In this document: positions 13,011-26,100 of the stretch, piece by piece
How the letters are laid out: every line of letters starts with the position of its first letter
Position numbering within the stretch: the stretch's first letter is position 1
Assembly: GCF_000189635.1 (NCBI RefSeq)
Contig: NW_002476539.1
Location: 128,236-192,235 of the forward strand
Origin: Tetrahymena thermophila SB210
Lineage: Eukaryota; Ciliophora; Oligohymenophorea; Hymenostomatida; Tetrahymenidae
Reading direction: 5' to 3'
Length of the DNA: 64,000 nt
Notes under the pieces: generated by a model
Database searches by the model: none
What the model was told of the DNA's origin: nothing
The model's input: the letters and a program-made list of their open reading frames with translations, nothing else
Translations under genes and position numbers: made by a program

Positions 13011-13868
13011 AATTGTAAATTTTATTTTTTAAATTGATTACATATTCATTGACAAAGAGGTGAATATATAAAATATGTTATAGTAATATAAAGTAAAAAG
13101 GTACTATTTAAATAGAATTAAATTTTATTGAGACCTTATTTAGAATTATGATATTTGGGATGTCCAACTTTTTTTAGCAATATAATATGTAAAAACTTAT
13201 ATTAGAAATATAGTTTAATTCTATTAATATTTTTTAAATTTTCATTATTGTTTAATAGTTATTTGATGAAATTTTATTTCAAGATGTATAATTCTTAAGA
13301 TATTTTACAGTTTCTTCATAAAATTTCGGGAAATTAGTTAGAAATTTTAACTTATTTATCCTATATTTTAATTTATTTGGTGGGATTTAGAACATTTGTT
13401 ATTGGACTAAGAATGGTTATATTTAATCAATATATAGTAAAAATAAAAATGATTATGCATATTCACATATTGGTCTCATATATTATATTTATATAATAAT
13501 TTATGTCTTTTAAATTTCAAATTATTAAATTTATAAACGTGTTTCTTTTATAAACTAATTAAATAAATTTCAAATCTTTTGCTTGAGATAACACAATTTA
13601 TAGTTAAAACAATATTCTAATATCTAAATGTCAGTCAAAATAAAGATATTTTATATATTATATCTTCCTTTTCTTTATTTTAATTATAAATTTTCTGTAT
13701 ATTAAATAATGAATTGCCTTTATTAAGAAAAAGCTAATATATTTAGTATAATTAAAAACATTATTTTTATTTTAATTCAAAATAAAAGAAAAAATAAAGT
13801 AGATACAAAGAAAGGAAAATAGATTTTAAAGCATATAAGAAAGAATTTCAGATCATATCAGATTATAA
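13011..13868. other. Spacer upstream of copy C
   Basis: From about 13310 the sequence again resembles the upstream region of copy B (AAATTTCGGGAAATTA corresponds to AAACTTCGGGAAATTA near 8995), so family homology resumes here. It includes the conserved upstream element at 13610-13659. No gene seen. Confidence 0.5.
13610..13659 (+). promoter_or_regulatory. Conserved upstream element, copy C
   Basis: Same TCTAAATGTCAGTCAAAATA core followed by the TATTTTATATATTATA tract, about 259 bases before the ATG of copy C. Confidence 0.55.
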
Positions 13869-16127
13869 ATGAATTAAGTATAGATTGCTGAAAACCTTAA
13901 TTTGAGTGAATAAGAACTACTCTTATTATCAAAGTCATATAGAAGCTGCCCTCTTCATCCTAAGAATTGGATTGTTTCTCTCAGTACAAACCCTAACTCT
14001 ACTCAATTTCTCTAATGCGCCAGATGCCTATCTTAAAATCCTAATTAGAATACTCTTGATCTTATAAGTCTTATTGAAGAAAATGAAAAAACTCTTTTTC
14101 ATAATTGGCCTGTTTAAGGAGACAACTAACTTTAGTAGAATCTTTAAATGGTATTTTAAGGTGATTTCTCTGTAGAAGGCTTATAAAAGAAGATTATTTC
14201 ATATTTCTAGAATTTAAGAAAATCAATCGAATTAAGAATCAATCAAAAAGAATAACAAATGCTTCAGTAGGCTAAATCACTATGGAATATAGGCGAACAG
14301 GTTATGATTTAATACAACTAATTCGCTGAAAAAGATAACTTGAAGAAAATTATTACATAGCTAAATGGTGATTTCAACAAATAAAATTTACTTCTGAAAG
14401 AAACAATTTGCAGAATTTTTAATAACCAAAATAATTATAAGCAAATTTTGTAAGAAACAGTTAATCGCTTTGAAAATTTGAAATCTTTAATTAACTTTGA
14501 TACAGCTTAGGAAATCAATTAGAATATTTTACAACTTTTAGATTCAATTGATATGTTTGTAATCAAAAATTTCTAAGACATCAAAGTAAACACACATTTC
14601 TAAAATTAAGATTTTAAGTTTGATAATTTGAATAATATGAGAGTTAGAGACTTAACAACGAGTCAGTTAATAGTAAAATTAATAAGTAACCAATTAAATT
14701 ACTGTTCTGAAGAATTGTTTGGTAAACTCTAGGAAATAATAAAAAAGTTATCACTTATAATTGACTAACATAATGTAAAAGAATTTCTGAATGAAGACTT
14801 ATTAAAAATAGATTTTTAAAAATTAGAAAGCAATTAGGTAGATCTGATTAAGAATATATCAGAATATATTAATAGAAATCATATTCAAAATGATCAAAAC
14901 AATTAAAATAAATAAGTGCTTATGAATTTAATATCGAATAAATTTAATCATTGTTCTTAGAACTTTTTAAACAATTTATAAAATAATTTTGATTAGATTT
15001 TACCATTTATTAATAATATTGATTTCTCAAATTATTTATTGCCTGATAAATAATCTATAACTGGTGAGTAGCTAACTGAACAATAGATCATAGAAATATC
15101 AAATTTAACAAAAAGCATAGAAACAAATAATATGATGAATAATTAAAATTAAATAGGAGAGTAAGAATCAAAGCTTAACTAAGATATTAAAAATCTAATT
15201 TCATTAATTGAAAATAAAACAAACTTTTGTAGTGCTTAGTTTATTTAAAATGCAAAAGAAGTTACAAATAATTACAAATAAATAATAAAAAATTTATTCT
15301 TGAATGAAAACATTTTCTAAAATGGTCATAATACAAATATAAATTTCTCTAAGTTTAATGAGAATCAACTAAATAACTTACAAAAATTAGCAGATAAAAT
15401 TTCAGAGCTTCCTTTAAAGTTTGGAGATAATTATTATGATAATTAATTTCCTATAAAAGAATAATAAAATTATTCTTAACTAGTATCACATTTACTTGGT
15501 ATAAACAAAATTATGGATAAATTATTAGTTGACTTTCCAATTCTAGAAACTCAATAATTTACTACTTTAAAATTAAATATTGATTTTTTTAAAACAAATT
15601 ATAATGAAAGCTAAAAGTTAATTTTAGAAAAAAATAAATAAAATAATAATTATATAGTCAAATAACCTTCAAACCTAGATGGTTAAATTATGACATGTAA
15701 TAAGTTGGAACCTAATTTAAACTATATATTTAGATGCAAAATTAACAAATATTTAGATTGTATAAATGGTGGTATTGGTTTTGGAATTACGGAAACAGAA
15801 AGTATTCATAATAATTGGTTGGGTTATCGAAACTGTTGTTTTTATTCTAATAGTAGTTATGGATTAAATAAAATTATAAAAGGAAAGAATTTATATGAAG
15901 TTAGAGATTAGATTAATTTTATCGAGATAAGAGTAAATGTATAGACAAGAAAAGTGTTATTTATGGATTATCCTCATTACAAAAATATTAATTAAGTGAA
16001 TGAAGAAAATATATTAGTAAATACAGATTATGGTTTTGGAGTATATTTTTATAAAGCAGGAGATGACTACAAAGTAGAAATAGAAACTTATGTTGTCGAT
16101 GATTTAAGTTTAGATTAGTATTTATGA
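13869..16127 (+). CDS. Tandem family copy C, 752 aa
   Basis: Intronless paralogue, ATG at 13869 and TGA at 16125, open throughout with TAA/TAG as Gln. It contains the N-terminal C-x2-H/C-x2-C motif, the Gln/Asn-rich helical middle including the segment missing from copy A (DLIKNISEYINRNHIQ), and the SPRY-like C-terminus ending DDLSLDQYL. Its variable loop reads roughly ETESIHNNWLGYRNCCFYSN, different from the other copies in length and residues, while the strands on either side are conserved. Family considerations are as for copy A. Confidence 0.85.
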
Positions 16128-16350
16128 ACACTAAATGAATAAAAGTAGAAATATTAAAATTAGAAAGGCATAATTTAATTAAAATAATTTTAAATTTAGT
16201 ATATTAAAGTATTTTTAATGAAAATAATATTAATATTTGTGAAATTAATTAACAAATATTTTAATTATTAAGTGCTTCTTTAATTTTTCTAAATTAAATT
16301 ATTTAAAAATAATAGTTTGTTTATCTTTAAAAATTTATATATTCTCTTTT
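16128..16350. other. 3' flank of copy C
   Basis: Shares the conserved 3' flank of copy A (GTGAAATTAATTAACAAATA) and runs into the assembly gap. No gene. Confidence 0.6.
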
Positions 16351-16450
16351 NNNNNNNNNNNNNNNNNNNNNNNNNNNNNNNNNNNNNNNNNNNNNNNNNN
16401 NNNNNNNNNNNNNNNNNNNNNNNNNNNNNNNNNNNNNNNNNNNNNNNNNN
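16351..16450. other. Assembly gap (100 N)
   Basis: Exactly 100 N characters, a conventional gap of unknown size. It lies between two near-identical tandem copies, where assemblers commonly fail or collapse repeats. Confidence 0.98.
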
Positions 16451-16781
16451 TTTAAATATTAATAGATATGAAAAGTGAGTGATAATTTAAAAAACGATTA
16501 AATGAAGAGATAAATATAGATAATTGAGGTATTTATGAGAGAAATGATTTTTATAAAATACAGATAAATGAATAAAATACACTGATCGGTGTATTGATGA
16601 CAAAATTACCTGGAAGATTTATTTTTAACAATATTTAAATTTAAAAATAGGTAAAAATAAATATATTTTTTTGTATCCAACTATTGATTTATTATATTAG
16701 CCTTTAAAATCTCAAATAATTAAATATACTAATTAATAAATTTCAAATCTTTTACTTAAGATATGATAACTTGTAGCTAAA

Positions 16782-16832
16782 ACAATATTCTAATATCTAA
16801 ATGTCAGTCAAAATAAAGATATTTTATATATT
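16782..16832 (+). promoter_or_regulatory. Conserved upstream element, copy D
   Basis: Same core as upstream of B and C, about 262 bases before the ATG of copy D. Confidence 0.55.
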
Positions 16833-17043
16833 ATACCTACCTTCTTTTTGTTTATATCAATTATTACTTTTTCTGTTATTAAATAATAAATTGTCTAAAA
16901 ATTAAGATAAAAGCTAATCCATTTAGTATAATTAAAAATATTATTTATATTTTTATTCAAAATATAAGAATAATTAAAGTGCCTAAACAAAGAAAGAAAA
17001 GAAAAGAATATAAGAAAGAATTTCAGATCATATCAGATTAAAA

Positions 17044-19302
17044 ATGAATTAATTATTATCTGCTGAAAACCTTAATTTGAGCGAATAAGAATTACTCTTA
17101 TTATCAAAGTCATATAGAAGCTGCCCTTAACATCCTAAGAATTGGATTGTTTCTCTAAGTACAAACCCTAACTCTACTCAATTTCTCTAATGCGCCAGAT
17201 GCCTATCTTAAAATCCTAATTAGAATACTCTAGATCTTATAAGTCTTATTGAAGAAAATGAAAAAACTCTTTTTCATAATTGGCCTGTATAGGGAGACAA
17301 CTAGCTTTAGTAGAAACTCTAAGTGATATTTTAAGGTGACTTCTCCGTAGAAGGCTTATAATAGAGGATTATTTCATATTTTTAGAATTTAAGAAAATCA
17401 ATTGAACAAAGAATCAATGAAAAAGAATAATAAATGCTTCAGTAAGCTAAGTCTCTATGGAATATAGGTGAATAGGTTATCATTTAATACAACTAATTTG
17501 CTGAAAAAGATAACTTGAAGAAAATTATTACATAGCTAAATGGTGATTTCAACAAATAAAATTTACTTCTGAAAGAAACAATTTGCAGAATTTTTAATAA
17601 TCAAAATAATTATAAGCAAATTTTGTAAGAAACAGTTAATCGCTTTGAAAATTTTTAATCTTTAATTAACTTTGATACAGCTTAGGAAGTCAATTAGAAT
17701 ATTTTAAAACTTTTAGATTCAATTGATATGTTTGTAATCAAAAATTTCTAAGACATCAAAGTAAACACACATTTCTAAAATTAAGATTTTAAATTTGATA
17801 ATTTGAATAATGTGAGAGTTAAAGACATGACAACGAGTCAGTTAATAGTAAAATTAATAAGTAATTAGTTAAATTACTGCTCTAAAGAATTGTTTGGTAA
17901 ACTCTAGGAAATAATAAAAAATCTATCACTTATAATTGACTAATATAATGTAAAAGATTTTCTGAATGAAGACTTACTTAAAATAGATTTTTAAAAGTTA
18001 GAAAGCTATTAGGTAGATTTGATTAAGAATATATCAGAATATATTAATACAAATCATATTCGAAATGATCAAAATAATTAAAAAAAATAAATTCTTATGA
18101 ATTTAATATCAAATAAATTTAATCATTGTTCTTAGAACTTTTTAAACAATTTATAAAATAATTTTGATTAGATTTTACCATTTATTAATAATATTGATTT
18201 CTCAAATTATTTATTGCCTGATAAATTATCTATAACTGGTGAGCAGCTAACTGAACAATAGATCATAGAAATATCAAATTTAACAAAAAGTATAGAAACA
18301 AATAATACGATGAATAATTAAAATGAAATAGAAGAGTAAGAATAAAAGCTTAACTAAGATATTAAAAATCTAATTTCATTAATTGAAAATAAAACAAACT
18401 TTTGTAGTGCTTAGTTTATTTAAAATGTAAAAGAAGTTACAAATAATTATAAATAAATAATAAAAAATTTATTCTTGAATGAAAACATTTTCTAAAATGG
18501 TCATAATACAAATATAAATTTTTCTAAGTTTAATGAGAATCAACTAAATAACTTACAAAAATTAGCAGATAAAATTTCAGAGCTTACTTTAAAGTTTGGA
18601 GACAATTATTATAACAGTTAATCTCCTATAAAAGAATAATAAAATTATTCTTAAATAGTATCATGTTTACTTGGTAATAACAAAATTATTGATAAATTAT
18701 TAGTTGACTTTCCAATTCTAGAAACTCAATAATTAACTTCTTTAAAATTAAATATTGATTTTTTTAAAACAAATTATATTAATAGCTAAAAATTAATTTT
18801 AGAAAAAAATAAATAAAATAATCATTACATAGTCAAATAACCTTCAAACCTAGAAGGTTAAATTATGACATGTAATAAGTTGGAACCTAATTTAAACTAT
18901 ATATTTAGATGCAAAGTTAACAAATATTTAAATTGTAATGGTGGTATTTGTTTTGGAATTATGAAAACAGAATGTATACATAGTCAATGGTAGGGCAGTG
19001 AATAATGTTGTTTTTATTCTAATGGTAATATTTATGGATTAAATAAAATTATAAAAGGAAAGAATTTATATGAAGTTAGAGACTAGATTAATTTTGTCGA
19101 GATAAGAGTAAATGTATAGACAAGAAAAGTGTTATTTATGGATTATCCTGATTACAAAAATATTAATTAAATGAAAGAAGAAAATATGTTAGTAAATACA
19201 AATTATAGTTTTGGAGTATGCTTTAATTACCCAGGTGATGACTATTAAGTAGAAATAGAAAGTTATGTTGTATATGAATTAATTTTAGATTAGTATTAAT
19301 GA
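17044..19302 (+). CDS. Tandem family copy D, 752 aa
   Basis: Intronless, ATG at 17044, TGA at 19300. Architecture is as in copies A-C: CPQH...CARC near the N-terminus, helical Gln/Asn-rich middle, SPRY-like C-terminus. The variable loop is again distinct (KTECIHSQWQGSEQCCFYS). The last residues have drifted (VYELILDQYQ and stop instead of DDLSLDQYL). All other landmarks are present, so it is probably functional. The assembly gap lies about 600 bases upstream, and the promoter-type element is on the near side of it. Confidence 0.85.
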
Positions 19303-20184
19303 ACATTAAATAAATAAAAGTAGAAATATTAATATTAAAAAATCATAATTTAATTAAAATAAATATTGATTAACAATATATAAGTATTTTTAATGTAAAT
19401 AATTATGATATTTGTGAAATTAATGAAAAAATATCTAAATTATTAAGTATAAATAAAATTGTTTAAAAAAAATAGTAGGATTATCTATAAAAAATTAAAA
19501 AATTATCTTCCTATTTTTTAATTAGAGTTAAATCAATACTTATTTTAGATAAAAAATTTTATTTTTTAAAAAAAATTAGTAAACAATAATGTAAACTTAA
19601 ATAATAATTTTACTTCTAAATGGGAAAATTATTTAAATAACTTTGCTTACATATAGCATAAAAGGTTTACTTAGATGATTTTTGAAATTTAATTTAAAAA
19701 AAATTTAAAGGAATTTATATGTAAATGAATATATTAGATATTTATTTAAGTATCTATTAAAATATTAGTTAAGATTTTAAAACTGATTTTAATTTTATTT
19801 TAAACTTGTGCTGTGCTTTCTTTCTGAAAAATATAACTTATTTAATAAAACTTATCTAATCAAAAAATATCTTTACAATATTAGAAACAAATTCTAAAAT
19901 TTTTAAAATTTAATAATGAGTGTAAGAAAGAGTAATAAAACTAAAATTTTTAAAGCAATATATTTAAAGTATGAAAGAATAAGAATGTATTAAATTTTTT
20001 ATTGCTAATTCTTATTATATTTTTAAAAAGGATTTATAAAATAAAACAAAATCGAATTATAGACAGTTAGTTAGTTATTTAGTTAAGAAAATTTATTACA
20101 AGTTTATTATTTGATTGATTTAAATAATAGAGAGATTTAATTATTTATTTATTTATTCATTTATTTTTTTACTTTAATTTTAGT
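19303..20184. other. Convergent intergenic region
   Basis: AT-rich DNA between the end of copy D (+) and the end of the GRAM/VASt gene (-). I see no coding segment, RNA gene or repeat of note. Confidence 0.6.
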
Positions 20185-23100
20185 TCATTTTAAAATAAGA
20201 ATGAAGAGTAAAGTTGATAAATAGATCAACACGAAGCCTACGATGATGATTTTAATTTTATCATTCATATCACTAATATTTTTGTTAAGTTGAGTTATTT
20301 AGTCATTTTAATTAGCAGTAGATATTGGTTTGTTTAATTTTTTAGAGTTCTTTCTGCTTGACTGCGAAGTGTTTCTGCGAAAAGTTGGAGATCTTAATAC
20401 TATACTACCAGCATCAGTTTGGCTGTAAATTTCGTTGAGGTCATCTTGCAAATCTATGCTTTATATTTTTATGTTGTCTGATTTAATTTGCTTAAAATTT
20501 AATCCTGTTTAGAAAAAATCTATTTGGTAATTACTAAGATATTCCTAGACATACATTTAGAATGCTTCTTGATAAGCAGGCAATACACAATTTTTAACAG
20601 CTATATGGGATTGCTCAATAGTGCCATTCTCTATTTTTCCCTAGAGGAAGGTGCTTTCTAAGAAATGAACATAGCTATATTAGCTGAAGTGTATATTTTC
20701 TTCATCTATTTATTTAAATATACTTCTAACACGAACAGTAAAAGAGTCTCCCTTAGGTATACCACTTGTAAAGGCTTCTAAATTGACAACTATGGTATCG
20801 TTTGAAACCCAATAAACTCTTGTTACTTCTCTTACTTAACAAGTTTTTGGCATAAAAGGGATATTGCTAGGAGGTAAAGGATGAGTTAATCTAACCTCCC
20901 TCTCACTATAATCAGGAGAAGCTATTAGATCTTCATCGAGTCTTTATGATTTAAACTAGAAATACTTAGGAATAGGAGGAGAAAACAAAGTACTTTAATA
21001 ATCATAATCTCCCATTTTACCTCTTTTTATGTATTCCTAAAAATCAGAGTATTCTTTAAATTTAAGTGAATCGCTGAAGAAGAAATTAAAAACTTATTGC
21101 AAATTGATTGCTTAATTTTAATAGTTGAATGTGTAATCTATCAATTTATGTTTGTATTTTTCGTTAGGTTCTATAGAAGAGAGAATTCTTCTTTTTCTGT
21201 TTTCTATTTCAGCTTTTAAACTTTCTTTTTTTTAAGTATCACTTTGTTTGATTGGAGAACTATTCTAACTAGCTATTTATTTGCTAAGGTTTACTTACTA
21301 TTTGTTTGAAATATATTGAGAAACAATCTACTCAAAAAAGGGTATAATCACTTTAGCAGATATTCTCTACTATTCTATAGTGTTGCTTTCAATTTAACCT
21401 TACAGAAACGTGCTTTGCATGAAGTGTAGGTAAGATTTTTATTATAATTATACAGTGAATGGGTCAATTTATTCAAATTAATATCTCACCCTAACACTAA
21501 AAGAATCACCTTTAGGGATTCCACTAGTAAATGCTTCTATATTAAGGATAAGCATTTAATCAGATACATAGTAAGCTTTAAGAACTTCTTTAACTTGACA
21601 TTCTTTAGGCATAAAAGGAATATTAGAAGGAGGTAGAGGATGAGTGAATTTTATTTCTCTCTCACTGTAATGAGGAGAGTTTATAATTTTTTACAAAATT
21701 TCTTCTTCAGAACTACTTACTTCGTGTATGAAAGAAGGAACTGGAGGTAAAAACTTAGTTGCTTGATAATTTTTATCATTGAATTTTTTAATTTTTAAGT
21801 ATTCATAAACATCTGAGAAGCCTTAATATGAAATTGTATCATCAAAAATTACTTTTAAGGATTATTTTTAAAAATCAATTAATTATTTTTATGAAATAAA
21901 AATTTTTTAAAGTATGAGAAAGAAAGAAAAAAATTAATGAAATTTATTTTAAGTAGGAAAATTTAAAATAGAAAAAAAAGAAATTGAAATTTTATAATAT
22001 TTTAAAAAATAAAAAAATAATGATTTACTTTTAAAAACTTCATTAACTTTAAGACCATTAACAGGATCACTAAACTTAAGGTCAATAATGTCGTGTTTGT
22101 ATTTATCGTAAGGATCAATACTGTCCAATACTTATTATTATCGTACTCTGATTTGATGAGAAAAATCTTGTGCTGCGCTTTTTTTCTTTATACTGAGGGT
22201 GCTTTTTTTATCAGAGTCATCGTTTGCATCACTTTTTGCTATTAAATTCCTTCTTTTTTCATTTTTATCTTATAAAAACTGAGTTAATCTTTCTTAAAAG
22301 CTTTTATAAATTTCTTAGGTTGATTTCACACCTTCCTTTTACGATTAAGAATCAATAGTTCCACTAAACCAGTTGCTTTTTAAGAATCTAACATCCATTT
22401 AAACCTGTATTTATTAAAATTTATAATTTTTATTTTGACTTATCTCTAAAGGATTAATTAAAATTTGTTCTTGATTTATAATTAATTTAATTTAATTATT
22501 CATTTATATTTTATTATTAATTACTTTGTAGCTCACAGTGTCTGGAGTTAATTATACAAATGTATTTCTTATGAAATGATAGAATGTGTCTGTCATGGGA
22601 GCTCCAGAAGAGTAAGCTTCAAGTTCAAATATAAGCTCATCAGGACTTATAAAAATAATTTTTTGTTTTTCAGAGACTTTGCAAAACTTAGGAAGGAAAG
22701 GCATTCCTGAAAGAGGGATGGTTTTGTCATAGGTAACTTATCTTTAGCTAATTTCAATCCAATCTTATACTTTTTCTTTCTTTTTCTCATTTTCTTCAGA
22801 GAAGGGATAATTTTGTTGTCTGAATAAATTTAAATTAATAAATAAAAAATATTTTGAAATGAATTTATAAATTAAATTTCTTACTAAAAGTATTAAGGTG
22901 GTGGTGGAGACCACTTTTCTATCTGTATATTCCAGCACTTCATTACGTTTTCGATATAATAATAGAAAAAGTTATCATAAACTGTGTTGGTCGAAGGATT
23001 CTAATACTGGAAATCCCCCAAACAAGCCTAGAAAACATCCCTAATGGTAATATTTTCTCCTTTTAAAATGACATCACATAATTCAAATTTGAATGTTTCA

Positions 23101-26100
23101 TTTTATTTGATGATAGATTCTATGTTTTATTTACGCTATATTTTTTATTGTTGGATTTTTTCATTACTGGGCTCATCTCTATCTTCTTAAATAGATGTTT
23201 GTGATTTGGATTTTACACTTTTACTTGGAGTTTAGTAAACATATTATTTCTTTTCTTCTTAATTCTAAATTCCTCTCTAAGGACTTGCTTAGCTTACCAT
23301 ATTTACAGGCTATAATACTTTTTATATAGCATTATATGCATCATCTCTATAAATGAATTGAGTAAATAACAAAGAACCTAGTTTTTTATTAAATATTTTA
23401 ATTTAAATAATTTTAAATAAAACTAAAAATGAATAAATCAAATAAGTTTAAAAAAATATTTATCATTTGTTAAGCAATTTTACCTTTAACGACATCGATT
23501 TGGATAGCGTTATCAAATAAAAGCATATTCTTTTTCTTGTGAATTTGCAAAATATCGCCTTTAGGGATTTCTAGAATGGTTTCATTAAAAAATATTGTGT
23601 TGCCATTAAAATAGCTTTAGAAAATCAGTCTTTTGTTTGTAATGTAAATTCTTCCCTGCAAATTTATACTTTAAGCGAAAGCACAAGAAAAATGATGCTT
23701 AAGTTCTTCGCCCTCAATCCATTAGATTCTTTTTTTAATAAATTCTTCATGCTATTAAAGTTCTTGCTTTCGTGCTTGAGAAGGAGTTTTATTCAACTAC
23801 AAGCTATCTTAAGAAGTAAGTTTTCTAAACTGTTAATTCTATTGTTGCGAATTATTTTAAAGATGATTTCCATTTTAATTTTATATTAAATTATCTCCAT
23901 AGGTTTAATACCCAATTTCTTCTAAATTGTCATTTTTAGCTGTCTTTTCTTCTTCAGAATTAGATTAGAAGCTTAGGAAATTCTCATTTTCTTCATCCTC
24001 TTATGTATCAAATAAAGACTATCTTCTAGTAAATTTACTAATTTGGTTATATCTTGATGGCGGTTCTAGATTATCAATTAAATTATGATTGAAATAAGTT
24101 TGCCTAGAAAAATCCACTTATAAATTCTATACATCTTAGTCCATATCAGAATATAAAATTTTATAGACTTCATCTTTTCTTAATAGCTCCTATACAAACA
24201 TTTGAATTGAGCTCTCATCAACTTTATTTTAAATACTAGTTTAATAACCAGAATTTCCTATAAGATGACCATTTTCTAGATTCCTTTTATTTTATTCTTA
24301 CTTTTCAACTTCATCTACCATCTCTTTACAGCTGTTTTCAATCTGAACTACCAATTTTTTTAATCCCTCTCTAATTGCACTCAATTCTTTAATATCTAAT
24401 TTAAAAAAATATTAATCAAATTCGATTACAAATATCTTGGATATAACTCTAATATTAAAAATTTTTAATCATAAAAAATCTAATTATTTTTTATCTTTTT
24501 TATTGATTTAATAATAAAATTTGAAAATTCATTGTAAAATATTTTAAAAGTATCAAAAAAGTTAAGTTTAAATTTATCATTTTAAATCAAACCATATCAA
24601 AAAACTTTAAAAAATATTAAAATTATTTAAAATAAATCTTTAATTTTCATATTTAGATTATTTTAAGAAAGAAAAAATAAATTGACAAAAAATATTTGAA
24701 ATTAAAATAATTATTAGCAAATTTTATCAAACTTTTAATTTTAAGATTTTTTTGTTGGCCAAATAAACTAAATTATTGATTTAATTTGTCGATTATTGAC
24801 ATAAAAAAAGAAAAAATATATTTTACTTGTTTTTTCGTAGTCATTCAAAAAGAAAATAATGCATTCTTGCAAAACAGGTAGGTGATCAACTATCTTTTTC
24901 TTTATAATTTAGAAGTTTGGCTGAGACATCTAGTTTTATGAGTTAATAGAGCTTTATGGGCTCATTCTGTAATGGTCATTTATATATTATGGTGGCTAAT
25001 AATTTCTCTAGCTAGGGACAGTATTGTAGGCTGATTAATATTGGTACTAGCTTTAGTATAAAAGAACAATTTTAAATTCATCTCTAATTCTATTGTGATC
25101 AAACAAGGATTTATTTAAGCCAGTAAAAACTCTTTGATGACATTCTTTTAGGCTTTGCAGATGAGTTTTTATTTTTTCATATTGAGCATTTACTATTTTG
25201 CTGTGTTTAGTTATTTGGCTTGAAGCGATTTCAATGTTATTTTATAAGATGTTTATCTAAAGGCTTACTTCTTTTCCCATTAATTAAGCTATATTTTACT
25301 TTGTTTTTGTATCAAATTTGGCTTATAACTCTTTAAGTCCTTTAGCACATCCTTCCAAGTAGTCTCTTAGAGATTCTAAGAATTTCAAAGATAAAACTAC
25401 TTCATTTTATCTAGCTGAAGACTATTTTTCTATCTAATTTAAATAATATTTATAAATCATTAAATAAAATCTAAATTTAACATATTTCTTACATCGTGGA
25501 TGTATATCTTGGCATAATCAGAGAACTCCACTAACTAATGGTCAGTCAGATTGTAATTAGTATACAAGAAATTAGGGAATTTATCTTTATTTTAAAAATA
25601 AATTTAAATGGATTAAATTCAAATTATAAAAACCAATTGAAAATTAATAATAAGTAAATGAAATGAAAAATTGAATTTGAATAAAATTCTATTTAATATT
25701 TAAGTTTCTTTTCTAGAAACAAAAGATATTGCAAAAAATTTAATTGAATTAAATAGAATTTGCCTTTTCTTTACATTTGTTTTCCAGTAATTAATTTAAA
25801 TTTAAGTAGAAATCGATTTTCTTAGTTAATTTTTTTTAGAGAAATGTTCTAATTCAAATTTTTTAAAGTTTAAAAATTAAATACTTTGAGAGTCGAAAGG
25901 TTGACTTTTGGATGAGTAAGAAAGAGGAGGAGGGATGATTTCAGGACTCCATTGAAATTTACTATTCTTTTCTAGCTGCTTATGCAAGTAGTTTGAGTAG
26001 AAGAAAAAGAAAAGGACAAATGAAGTCGAAGATTTCATTACATATAATATAAAAATTCTTATTATTTCCACCAAACCTTTTTAATTTTTTTGCATAAGCT

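Larger units (their letters stand above)
6193..19302 (+). repeat. Four-member tandem gene array
   Basis: Copies at 6193-8412, 9427-11697, 13869-16127 and 17044-19302 are all on the + strand and nearly identical over long stretches, with similar 5' and 3' flanks (a shared 3' motif around AAAATTAATTAACAAATATT after A and C). Spacers are about 1.0, 2.2 and 0.9 kb; the longest carries a transposon relic. An N-gap sits in the third spacer, so the true copy number could be higher. Confidence 0.9.

Noticed and set aside
23692..23889. Plus-strand hydrophobic frame
   Set aside because: Antisense of the exon encoding the GRAM-domain start on the minus strand.
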